From: Minisyncoccota bacterium
GTDB taxonomy: Bacteria; Patescibacteriota; Minisyncoccia; Phycocordibacterales; GCA-2747955
Assembly: GCA_023143935.1 (NCBI GenBank)
Contig: JAGLGQ010000067.1
Coordinates: 1-8,520 of the forward strand
DNA length: 8,520 nt
Direction: 5' to 3'
The notes beneath the pieces were generated by a model, which saw only the letters and a program-made list of their open reading frames with translations, did no database searches and was not told the origin of the DNA. Positions 1 through 6,009 of this stretch are shown here, one piece after another. A program made the position numbers and the translations under genes. The stretch's first letter is position 1; each line of letters starts with the position of its first letter.

Positions 1-1
1 A

Positions 2-409
2 TTAGAAGAGGCGAAAAGTTTACCTTTTTTTAAAAAAATTGGTGTTGTGGCACAGACAACACAAAGATTAGAACATTTTGAAAAAATTGGGAATGAATTA
101 AAAAAACATTCAGAAGATGTAATGCTTATAAATACAATATGTAATGCAACCAGAGAAAGACAAAATTCAGCTTTAAAATTAGCCAAAGAAGTTAATTTGA
201 TGATTGTTGTCGGTGGTTATAATTCTGCAAACACAAAACAATTAGCAGTTTTATGTCATGCAATTGTAGAGACAAAACATATTGAAACAGAAAATGAATT
301 AGAAAAGGGGTGGTTTAAAAATAAAAAAATTATTGGTATAACTGCTGGCGCATCTACACCAGATTCAATGATTAAAAAAGTAACAAAAAAAATTAAAACA
401 ATTACTTGA
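2..409 (+). CDS. ispH: 4-hydroxy-3-methylbut-2-enyl diphosphate reductase (IspH/LytB), C-terminal part, cut by the window edge
   Basis: IspH is the [4Fe-4S] enzyme that makes IPP and DMAPP from HMBPP at the end of the MEP pathway, in the cytoplasm. The visible 135 residues match the C-terminal part of the family. AQTT at residues 17-20 is the substrate-contacting Thr region. TICNATRERQ has its Cys at residue 47, in the place of the third cluster-ligating Cys. GGYNSANT (71-78) and GITAGASTPD (112-121) are the Ser/Asn pocket motifs. The family is about 280-320 residues, so more than half lies upstream of the window. The frame is open from base 2; the GTG at 47 is an internal Val, not a start. 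Stop is TGA, so TGA is not reassigned here. The gene looks intact and is a housekeeping gene flanking the defence cluster. The call is firm; only the N-terminus is unseen. Confidence 0.95.
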   Translation, partial: LEEAKSLPFFKKIGVVAQTTQRLEHFEKIGNELKKHSEDVMLINTICNATRERQNSALKLAKEVNLMIVVGGYNSANTKQLAVLCHAIVETKHIETENELEKGWFKNKKIIGITAGASTPDSMIKKVTKKIKTIT

Positions 410-412
410 TAT

Positions 413-430
413 AAAAAAAATATTTTTTTT
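413..430. repeat. A/T-only palindrome just after the ispH stop
   Basis: Eight A, then TA, then eight T form a perfect 18-bp palindrome 3 nt after the ispH stop codon. In RNA it could fold into a weak A-U hairpin ending in a U run, so it may serve as a poor terminator in this A+T-rich genome. Chance is a serious alternative given the base composition. A similar A/T-only hairpin follows hsdS at 6010-6029. Confidence 0.4.
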
Positions 431-439
431 TAATTATAG

Positions 440-467
440 TTACCGTTATTCCGCGGAATAACGGTAA
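440..467. repeat. Perfect 28-bp palindrome (terminator hairpin or operator)
   Basis: TTACCGTTATTCCG is followed directly by its exact reverse complement, giving 14-bp arms with no spacer and a CCGCGG centre, the most G+C-rich patch in the gap. There is no T run immediately after it on either strand, so it is not a classical intrinsic terminator, although the T8 of the preceding A/T palindrome lies only 9 bases upstream. It sits 15 nt upstream of the -35 box of the next gene, a position also compatible with a dimeric repressor site. The palindrome itself is certain; its role is open. Confidence 0.85.
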
Positions 468-481
468 TCAATAAAATATGG

Positions 482-510
482 TTTACACTTTATAAAATTT
501 TTGATAAAAT
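482..510 (+). promoter_or_regulatory. Sigma-70-type promoter for the Cys-rich membrane protein
   Basis: TTTACA (482-487, 5 of 6 to TTGACA) and TAAAAT (505-510, 5 of 6 to TATAAT) are separated by exactly 17 nt. Transcription would start near 517, leaving a leader of about 17 nt with no Shine-Dalgarno before the ATG at 534. Matches to A/T-rich boxes arise easily in this composition, so confidence is moderate. Confidence 0.5.
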
Positions 511-533
511 TTTAAATAATATTAATTATTGAT

Positions 534-1130
534 ATGCAAAAAAACATAAAGAAAAAAATAATTTTAATTATTAGTGGAAGTATCAGTATGATATTAATAG
601 TTTTTCTTTTATTTAATTTTTTATTAAATAATTTTAGTGAATGTCATGCGGAAAATGATGCTTGTTGTAAAAAATTAGGTGGTTTAATTTCTTGTACTTA
701 TGTTGATATGAAATGTGACAAAGAGAACGAAGAACCTGTTTGGAAAGGGTGTGATAGTGACTGTAAACACATTATAGAATGTGTTGAAAAAAAAGTATCT
801 ATGTTTGGAGATGATACCGAAATTGGAAAAACTTGTTCTATAGATTCAGATTGTAAATTACCCATGTCTTATGCCCTTAGATCTGATCGTCGATATGATA
901 TAAAATGTATAGATTTTAAATGTGCAATAATTGATTATGAAGAAAATAGGTTAAAATGTTGTGAGGAATGTAAAACAGCGTTTAGTCAGAGTCCCGTTGG
1001 TTTTGGTACAGAAAAGGCAAGTTGCGGAAAGTTTAGTAGCGGGGAATTAGTAAGTAAAAAATGTAAATTATTTTTTGAAAATAATCCAATGTCTGTTTCT
1101 GCTTGTAAAAATTTAGTAAAAAATAAGTAA
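534..1130 (+). CDS. Cys-rich single-pass membrane-anchored protein, family not recognised
   Basis: I do not recognise this 198-residue protein. It has a Lys-rich N-terminus (residues 3-8) followed by one hydrophobic segment at about 9-32, with no lipobox Cys directly after it, so a signal anchor with the rest outside the membrane is likely. The remaining ~165 residues hold 18 Cys (37, 44, 45, 54, 61, 73, 77, 83, 101, 107, 125, 130, 142, 143, 146, 164, 177, 191). These include two vicinal CC pairs and a CSIDSDC stretch (101-107) of the small disulfide-knot kind. The even count suggests extracytoplasmic disulfide bonding; metal binding is an alternative. Start ATG 534 follows a plausible promoter and lacks a Shine-Dalgarno. 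It is probably monocistronic, since structured DNA and a terminator follow. No link to the defence genes is visible beyond adjacency. Confidence 0.75.
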   Translation: MQKNIKKKIILIISGSISMILIVFLLFNFLLNNFSECHAENDACCKKLGGLISCTYVDMKCDKENEEPVWKGCDSDCKHIIECVEKKVSMFGDDTEIGKTCSIDSDCKLPMSYALRSDRRYDIKCIDFKCAIIDYEENRLKCCEECKTAFSQSPVGFGTEKASCGKFSSGELVSKKCKLFFENNPMSVSACKNLVKNK

Positions 1131-1142
1131 GATAGAATTGAA

Positions 1143-1173
1143 TGAGAGTTTGCTGAGAGTTTGCTGAGAGTTT
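1143..1173 (+). repeat. 11-bp tandem direct repeat, nearly three copies
   Basis: TGAGAGTTTGC occurs at 1143-1153 and 1154-1164, and its first nine bases recur at 1165-1173. It begins 13 nt after the stop of the Cys-rich gene and runs straight into the long inverted repeat at 1171. Tandem copies could be iterated protein-binding sites or slippage products; nothing in the sequence decides between them. Confidence 0.85.
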
Positions 1174-1218
1174 TGAAATATTTGTTACGTAGCATGTTAC
1201 GTAACAAGTATTTTGAAA
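1171..1218 (+). repeat. 24-bp-arm inverted repeat, fully paired in RNA through G-U wobbles
   Basis: The arm 1171-1194 pairs with 1195-1218. Of 24 positions, 20 are Watson-Crick. The other four (1174/1215, 1175/1214, 1181/1208, 1192/1197) are all T-G or G-T, hence G-U wobbles in plus-strand RNA. In minus-strand RNA they would be A-C mismatches, so the fold favours a plus-strand transcript. A CAUG tetraloop is the simplest tip. It lies downstream of the Cys-rich gene and abuts the terminator hairpin, so it is probably a 3'-UTR structure that stabilises or terminates that mRNA. Confidence 0.7.
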
Positions 1219-1254
1219 AAAACGGGGATTTTGCTCCGCAAAATCCCCGTTTTT
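1218..1254. terminator. Strong intrinsic terminator hairpin, bidirectional in form
   Basis: A 17-bp perfect stem (1218-1234 with 1238-1254) has a 3-nt TCC loop. The G+C-rich core CGGGGATTTTGC is preceded by an A run and followed by five T, the classic layout of a rho-independent terminator; read on the other strand it also ends in a T run. It separates the Cys-rich gene from the hsdM operon. The central 19 bases (1227-1245) recur inverted inside hsdS at 5928-5946. Confidence 0.85.
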
Positions 1255-1299
1255 CACAATAAATTTTTCTATTAATTTTTTTAAAACGGTTAGATGGTG

Positions 1300-1315
1300 T
1301 ATAATGGTCTATAAT
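1300..1315 (+). promoter_or_regulatory. Twin TATAAT boxes at the hsdM start; likely near-leaderless promoter
   Basis: TATAATG occurs twice, 10 bp apart, at 1300-1306 and 1310-1316; the second contains the hsdM start codon. With the first as -10 box, transcription would begin about 1311-1314, at or next to the ATG, giving a leaderless or nearly leaderless mRNA. There is no Shine-Dalgarno. The -35 region (about 1277-1283) is only a T-rich stretch. The two earlier ATGs (1294, 1304) run into stops within a few codons, so 1314 is the sensible start. Confidence 0.5.
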
Positions 1316-2777
1316 GAGTTTTGAACAACATTTTAAAAGAATAGATAATATTTTGCGGTTAGATGCTGGAATTGCGACAGCAATTGATTATATTGAACAA
1401 ACTTCTTGGATTTTATTTTTAAAATATATTAATGATTCGGAAGAAAATAGAAAAATCAACGCAGAGTTAATGGGTAAAAAACATAAACCAATTTTAGAAG
1501 ATAAATATCGTTTTTGTAATTGGGCAATTCCTAAAACAGATGATGGAAAAATAGATTACAACAAGAGGCGAGTAAATGACGATTTAATAAATTTTGTAAA
1601 CCAAGAGCTTTTTCCATATTTAAAAAATTTTTCAATTTCTTATAAAGAAAATCCAACTACAATTGAATATAAAATAGGGCAAATTTTTTCAGAGTTAATA
1701 AATAGAGTTAGAAGTGGAAAAGTTTTGGCGGAAGTTTTGGATGTAGTAGATAAAATGCAATTTGTAACAGCAGAACAAAAACATGAAATGTCAGCTTTGT
1801 ATGAAAACAGAATTGCTCAAATGGGAAATGCTGGAAAAAATGGTGGGGAGTATTACACTCCACGACCATTAATTAAAATAATTGTAAAAGCGGTTGATCC
1901 TGAAATTGGAGAAACTGTTTATGATGGAGCAGTTGGTTCTGCTGGTTTTTTGGTGGAGGCATTTGAACACATGAAAGCAGATAAACAATTAACTCCAAAT
2001 CAAAATGAGATTTTACAAAATAAAACTTTTCAAGGAAAAGAATTAAAAGCCTTGGCATATATTATTGGAATTATGAATATGGTTTTACATGGCATAGAAG
2101 CTCCAAATATTTTACATACCAACACATTAGCTGAAAATGTTTTAGATATGACAGAAAAAGATAGGGTTGATGTTATTTTAGCAAATCCACCCTTTGGAGC
2201 AAAAAATGTATCTAAAGAATTACAAGATAATTTTCCAGTAAAAACAGGCGCTTCTGAACTTTTATTTTTGCAACATTTTATGGCAAAACTGAAAGCTGGA
2301 GGACGAGCAGGGATAGTTATTAAAAATACATTTTTATCTAATACAGATGGGGCGACAGTAGCGGTGAGAAAAAAACTTTTGGAAAAGTTTAATTTAGAAA
2401 CAGTTTTAGATTTACCGGGAGGAGTTTTTCAAGGTGCTGGAGTAAAAACTGTGGTTTTATTTTTTAAAAAAGGTGAGCCAACTGATAAAATTTGGTATTA
2501 TCAATTAAATCTTGATAGGAATTTAGGAAAAACTAATGCTTTAAGTGAAAAAGATTTGGAAGATTTTTTATCACTTCGTTCTAAAAAATCTTCTTCTAAT
2601 AATTCATGGACGATTAATGTTTCTGAAATTGATCAAGAAACTTTTGATTTGTCGGTTAAAAATCCAAACAAGGTGGACGAAGCTACGCTTCGTCCACCCC
2701 ACAAAATCCTCTCCGAAATCGCCAAACTTGATAAAAAGAGTGGGGAGATTTTGAGAGGAATTAAAGAGATAATTTAA
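1314..2777 (+). CDS. hsdM: Type I restriction-modification system DNA methyltransferase subunit HsdM
   Basis: HsdM transfers methyl from SAM to adenine N6 in the target set by HsdS, as an M2S complex, and joins HsdR for restriction. Residues 1-160 are the helical HsdM N-terminal domain. GEYYTPRPL (179-187) leads into the N6-adenine methylase fold. The SAM-binding motif I is the variant YDGAVGSAGF (203-212), with Gly and Ala where many HsdMs have Pro and Gly. The catalytic motif IV is NPPF (291-294). LDLPGGVFQGAGVKTVVLFF (366-384 region) is the usual late strand block. The length of 487 residues is normal. The tail from about codon 450 is more G+C-rich and carries an in-frame hairpin (2672-2698). 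It is the first gene of the operon, and the next ATG follows its stop by 2 nt. Confidence 0.96.
   Translation: MSFEQHFKRIDNILRLDAGIATAIDYIEQTSWILFLKYINDSEENRKINAELMGKKHKPILEDKYRFCNWAIPKTDDGKIDYNKRRVNDDLINFVNQELFPYLKNFSISYKENPTTIEYKIGQIFSELINRVRSGKVLAEVLDVVDKMQFVTAEQKHEMSALYENRIAQMGNAGKNGGEYYTPRPLIKIIVKAVDPEIGETVYDGAVGSAGFLVEAFEHMKADKQLTPNQNEILQNKTFQGKELKALAYIIGIMNMVLHGIEAPNILHTNTLAENVLDMTEKDRVDVILANPPFGAKNVSKELQDNFPVKTGASELLFLQHFMAKLKAGGRAGIVIKNTFLSNTDGATVAVRKKLLEKFNLETVLDLPGGVFQGAGVKTVVLFFKKGEPTDKIWYYQLNLDRNLGKTNALSEKDLEDFLSLRSKKSSSNNSWTINVSEIDQETFDLSVKNPNKVDEATLRPPHKILSEIAKLDKKSGEILRGIKEII
2672..2698. repeat. Palindromic element inside the hsdM 3' coding region
   Basis: A perfect 12-bp stem (2672-2683 with 2687-2698) has a TAC loop and a GC-TAC-GC core. 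It covers roughly codons 453-462, reading VDEATLRPP, in the linker between the family-typical DLSVKNPN and the C-terminal helix. Such a strong G+C-rich hairpin is out of keeping with the A+T-rich gene. The reading frame stays open, so the protein is probably not damaged. The core layout matches the hairpins at 1218-1254 and 5925-5949. Confidence 0.85.
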
Positions 2778-2779
2778 TT

Positions 2780-3880
2780 ATGGCAATTTTAAATTTGTTT
2801 AAACAGCCGACGGAGGCTGAAATTATAAACAATAAGGTAACAGGAAAAATTTATGTTGCTGATTTTGGAAATGGTAAAGGTAAGTATATTAGTGCTAGTG
2901 AATATGGTAGTAATGAAAACATGCCTGATGTTGAAATTAAAATATCCCCAAGAATAAATCTTAGATTAACATACATTGTTAACAATGCTTCAATAAGCGG
3001 AATTAAAATTGATAAAGTACATGGTAAAAAAATAGAATCTATAACCTTAAGTAATTTTGATTTAGAAAAGATTACAGAATTATTAGTTACTTTTGCAAAT
3101 TTAGATTTGAAATCAATCGCAAATAAAACTATTATATTAGATGAATCAATAATTGATGATCCAGAAAAGGTTAAATCTTTTTTGGATATGATTGCTTTAG
3201 ATCCTCGTGGAAAGGAGAAGCTTGTAGAGGTGGCTGAAAATTACGGGCTTTTAAAAGTTGGAGACATCGACCAAATTGTACAGAAAAAAGAAGCTGTAAA
3301 TCTTTTTGAGAAAATATTAAATTCAGGGGACGATTTTGAAGTATATAAAAGTGAATTAGGTGTAGGTAAAGACGAAGAGGTTTGGCAAAGATTTTTTTCT
3401 GAAAACTCATGGATACTTGGAACCGATTTTGTTGAGATTTTAGATGAGAGAAGACTTGATGTAGAAAATATAACCGATTATCTAATAAAATCATATGATG
3501 GCTTTGTTGATATAATTGAATTGAAATTGCCAACTACGGAATTTTGGACAAATGAAAATATCCCAAAGGCAGAACTTACAAAAGCCACGATGCAGTGTAA
3601 CAGATATATACTAGAAACAGAAAGAAGGATGAATGATGCAGAATTGTTAAAAAAATTAGAAAATATTCCAATTGCAAAACCACGCATTACTTTAATTTAT
3701 GGTAGGTCATTAGATTGGGGTGATGAGCAAAAAGAAGCTTATAGGGTATTAAATTCCAGTTATACAACTTTAAATATCATAACCTTTGATCACCTGCTAG
3801 AAAGGGTAAAAAGAATAACTAGTTTATCAATCGTTCCAAGTAAAACTGAAACAGTAGAAGAAAATATAAATCCAGACTAA
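2780..3880 (+). CDS. sduA: Shedu-type anti-phage nuclease (SduA, DUF4263 family)
   Basis: Shedu proteins are single-gene phage-defence nucleases with a variable N-terminal sensor region and a C-terminal PD-(D/E)XK domain. In this 366-residue protein, residues 12-110 look beta-rich, ending in the SNFDLEKITELLVTF stretch (91-105) often seen before the family's nuclease domain. The nuclease block begins at EEVWQRFFSENSWIL (199-213). The catalytic set is read as Asp233 (ITDYLI) with Glu247 and Lys249 in IIELKLP. Downstream, AELTKATMQCNRYI (264-277) has the family's conserved Gln and Tyr. No key residue seems missing. It is unusual that the gene lies between hsdM and hsdS, 2 nt after hsdM and 1 nt before the next gene, so it should be co-expressed with the methylase. 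The family call is from motifs read by eye; the sensor domain's ligand is unknown. Confidence 0.85.
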   Translation: MAILNLFKQPTEAEIINNKVTGKIYVADFGNGKGKYISASEYGSNENMPDVEIKISPRINLRLTYIVNNASISGIKIDKVHGKKIESITLSNFDLEKITELLVTFANLDLKSIANKTIILDESIIDDPEKVKSFLDMIALDPRGKEKLVEVAENYGLLKVGDIDQIVQKKEAVNLFEKILNSGDDFEVYKSELGVGKDEEVWQRFFSENSWILGTDFVEILDERRLDVENITDYLIKSYDGFVDIIELKLPTTEFWTNENIPKAELTKATMQCNRYILETERRMNDAELLKKLENIPIAKPRITLIYGRSLDWGDEQKEAYRVLNSSYTTLNIITFDHLLERVKRITSLSIVPSKTETVEENINPD

Positions 3881-3881
3881 T

Positions 3882-4796
3882 ATGCAAATAAATTTAAATA
3901 AAAAATTAGACCCAGCCACATTAGACGCAATTGCTGATTTTATTTGTGGTGATGATATTGAAAAATATCCAGTTTATCGTTCATCAATGTTTCTAACGAA
4001 GTTTTTTCAAGATATAGGTATTAATGTTAGACATGATGGTAGTACTAGAAAATGGTGGACTCTTTCTGTATTAGAGCAACTTATATCAAAAGACCTAGAA
4101 AAAGTTATTTTACGATTGGTAGACATAAGGGAATATAAAGCTGATGTGGAGAAGCTAAAAATATCTTTGAAATCAATGAATAATATTTTATTTATGGAAG
4201 ACTTAAAGGTTAGCCTAAATGGTAGAACCCCATTTCTGGAAGCAATTTCAACAAACAATAATTTTAGTACAATGAATTTAGAAGATAAAGTTGAAGAATC
4301 TATGGAGGAATTTTTAGAGAAAGATTTTAAAGAACATGACATATCAGTGTTAGATTTAGGTATGGAGATTGAAAGTATTTTAAAAAGTAGAATCTCTGAA
4401 GCACAGAATAATTTAAAAAATAATAGTAATCTATCTGCGGTATTTATGGTAGGTAGCACATTGGAAGGGTTACTACTAGGACTTGCAACAAAATATCCAA
4501 AAGAGTTTAATACAAATGCATCAGCTCCGAAAGATAAAGCACAAAAAGTTAAAGTTTTAAATAATTGGACTTTTAATGAATTTATAAATGTTGCATATTC
4601 ATTAAGTTTTTTAGATTTAGATATAAAAAAATTTAGCCATATAATGAGAGATTTTCGTAATTATATACATCCATATGAGCAAATGGCTTCTAAATTCTCA
4701 CCAACACAAAATACGGCAAAGATTTGTTTACAAGTTTTGAATGGTGCTATTGAAAATATTATTTTAGAATCAAAAAAAAGAAATGGCAAAAAATAA
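3882..4796 (+). CDS. Abortive-infection-type protein with a C-terminal HEPN-like domain
   Basis: I cannot name this 304-residue protein exactly. The N-terminal module (about 8-75) has a YRSSMFLTKFF...RKWWTLSVLEQL pattern with a Trp pair at 58-59, like small helical domains that precede Abi effectors. A charged helical middle (about 76-170) follows. The C-terminal part (about 170-295) is all-helical. It contains VFMVGSTLEGLLLGLA (187-202), typical of the Abi C-terminal/HEPN group, and RDFRNYIHP (256-264), which fits the HEPN RNase signature R-x6-H (Arg256, His263). HEPN proteins are often metal-independent RNases used in abortive defence or toxins; some are inactive binders. The gene starts 1 nt after Shedu and overlaps hsdS by 14 nt, so tight co-translation is likely. 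Whether it is an RNase, and whether it partners Shedu or the methylase, is inference. Confidence 0.6.
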   Translation: MQINLNKKLDPATLDAIADFICGDDIEKYPVYRSSMFLTKFFQDIGINVRHDGSTRKWWTLSVLEQLISKDLEKVILRLVDIREYKADVEKLKISLKSMNNILFMEDLKVSLNGRTPFLEAISTNNNFSTMNLEDKVEESMEEFLEKDFKEHDISVLDLGMEIESILKSRISEAQNNLKNNSNLSAVFMVGSTLEGLLLGLATKYPKEFNTNASAPKDKAQKVKVLNNWTFNEFINVAYSLSFLDLDIKKFSHIMRDFRNYIHPYEQMASKFSPTQNTAKICLQVLNGAIENIILESKKRNGKK

Positions 4797-6006
4797 AATA
4801 CAAAAAAAGAAAGATTGGGAAGTTAAAAAACTTGGAGATTTGGGCGATATTTTTAATGGAAATAGTATAAATGCCCAATATAAAAAAGATAATTATTTGG
4901 GACTAAAAGACGGACTTAAGTTTATTGCCACAAAAGATGTTAGTTTTAATCATAAAATAAATTATGAAAATGGTGTAAAAATTCCTTTTAATGAAAAAGA
5001 TAATTTTAGAGTAGCAAAAAAAGGTTCTGTTTTAATTTGTGCTGAAGGTGGTAGTTCTGGGAGAAAGATGGGTATAGTTAATGAAAATGTAACATTTGGA
5101 AATAAATTATTTGCTTTTGAATCTCGAGGTAGTATTTTAGAAAAATTTGTATTTTATTTTTATTTAACAGAAAAATTTCAAAAAGATTTTGTTTTAAGAC
5201 GAACAGGATTGATAGGGGGTGTGTCTATAAAAAAATTTAAGGAGATAAAAATCTCATTTCCAAAATCTCTAACCGAACAAAAACGAATTGTAAAAATTTT
5301 AGATGAGGTTTTTGAGAATATTGAAAAGGCGAAAGAGAATGCGGAGAAAAATTTGGAGAATACGAAAGAGCTTTTTGAGAGTTATTTACAGGGAGTTTTT
5401 GAAAATAAGGATGGAGATTGGGAGGAGAAGAAGTTGGGGGATTTGGGGTTTCTTCAAACGGGGACAACTCCAAAGACTTCCGAAAAAGAAAATTTAGGTG
5501 ATTTTATCCCATTTGTTAAACCTGCTGATTTTTATAAAAATGGATTTTTAAATTATAAAAATTTTGGATTAAGTGAAAAGGGATCTAAAAAATCCAGAAT
5601 AATTGACAAAAACAGTGTTTTAATGGTTTGTATAGGTGCTACCATTGGAAAAACTGGTTTTTCTATCAAGGAAATAACATGTAATCAACAAATTAATACT
5701 TTTACCGTTGATCCTATTAAAAATTGTTTTAAATTTTTCTATTATGCAATGATCACAAAGAAATTTCAAAAATCAGTAATATTTAATTCTAGACAATCAA
5801 CTTTACCGATTATCAATAAAACAAAATGGTCTAAGTTGAAAGTTGCGTATCCAAAATCTTTAAAAACCCAAAAACAAATAGTCAAAAAGTTAGATGAGTT
5901 GAGTGAGAAAGTGGGGGAGATGGAGGCGATTTTGCGGAGCAAAATCGCCGATCTTGATGAGCTAAAAAAATCAGTTTTGAAAAAGGCTTTTGATGGGGAG
6001 TTGTAA
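4783..6006 (+). CDS. hsdS: Type I restriction-modification specificity subunit HsdS
   Basis: HsdS recognises a bipartite DNA target and bridges two HsdM and the HsdR subunits. The 407 residues show the standard duplicated plan: TRD1 at about 11-157, central conserved helix about 158-209, TRD2 about 211-354, and C-terminal conserved helix about 356-407. The internal repeats are clear: DWEVKKLGDLG (11-21) with DWEEKKLGDLG (212-222), and FPKSLTEQKRIVKILDEVF (159-177) with YPKSLKTQKQIVKKLDEL (357-373 region). It ends in the typical ELKKSVLKKAFDGEL. The helices use many GAG, AAG and GGG codons while the TRDs use AAA, GAA and TTA, a mosaic that suggests domain exchange. A palindromic element lies in the C-terminal helix at 5925-5949. 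The start ATG lies inside the 3' end of the previous gene; no Shine-Dalgarno is visible. Confidence 0.96.
   Translation: MAKNKIQKKKDWEVKKLGDLGDIFNGNSINAQYKKDNYLGLKDGLKFIATKDVSFNHKINYENGVKIPFNEKDNFRVAKKGSVLICAEGGSSGRKMGIVNENVTFGNKLFAFESRGSILEKFVFYFYLTEKFQKDFVLRRTGLIGGVSIKKFKEIKISFPKSLTEQKRIVKILDEVFENIEKAKENAEKNLENTKELFESYLQGVFENKDGDWEEKKLGDLGFLQTGTTPKTSEKENLGDFIPFVKPADFYKNGFLNYKNFGLSEKGSKKSRIIDKNSVLMVCIGATIGKTGFSIKEITCNQQINTFTVDPIKNCFKFFYYAMITKKFQKSVIFNSRQSTLPIINKTKWSKLKVAYPKSLKTQKQIVKKLDELSEKVGEMEAILRSKIADLDELKKSVLKKAFDGEL
5925..5949. repeat. Palindromic element inside the hsdS 3' coding region
   Basis: A perfect 11-bp stem (5925-5935 with 5939-5949) has a GGA loop. Its central 19 bases (5928-5946) are the exact reverse complement of 1227-1245 in the terminator upstream of hsdM. 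It encodes about EAILRSKIAD in the C-terminal conserved helix of HsdS and keeps the frame. It resembles the hsdM hairpin in placement, being close to the gene's 3' end and in a helix or linker. Confidence 0.85.
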
Positions 6007-6009
6007 AAG

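Noticed and set aside
47..409. Start of the first gene at GTG 47
   Set aside because: The frame is open to the window edge and the residues before it continue the IspH pattern, so GTG is an internal Val.
986..1257. Two short minus-strand reading frames over the end of the Cys-rich gene and the repeat region
   Set aside because: They are antisense to a better-supported gene and cross tandem repeats and hairpins; their translations show no domain features.
2804..2819. Small G+C-rich inverted repeat at the start of the Shedu gene
   Set aside because: It has only a 5-bp stem with a 6-nt loop and no match to the other hairpin cores, so it is likely ordinary coding sequence.
3171..3533. 120-codon minus-strand reading frame inside the Shedu gene
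   Set aside because: It is antisense to well-matched Shedu residues and reads as low-complexity Leu, Gln, Phe and Ser.
4007..4459. 150-codon minus-strand reading frame
   Set aside because: It is fully antisense to the HEPN-like gene, is rich in Ser, Phe and Leu as expected from the complement of A+T-rich coding DNA, and has no recognisable motif.
5237..5497. Overlapping short frames on both strands in the central hsdS region
   Set aside because: They arise from the locally G-rich conserved helix of HsdS; the translations are Arg-rich or Pro/Ser-rich and feature-free.
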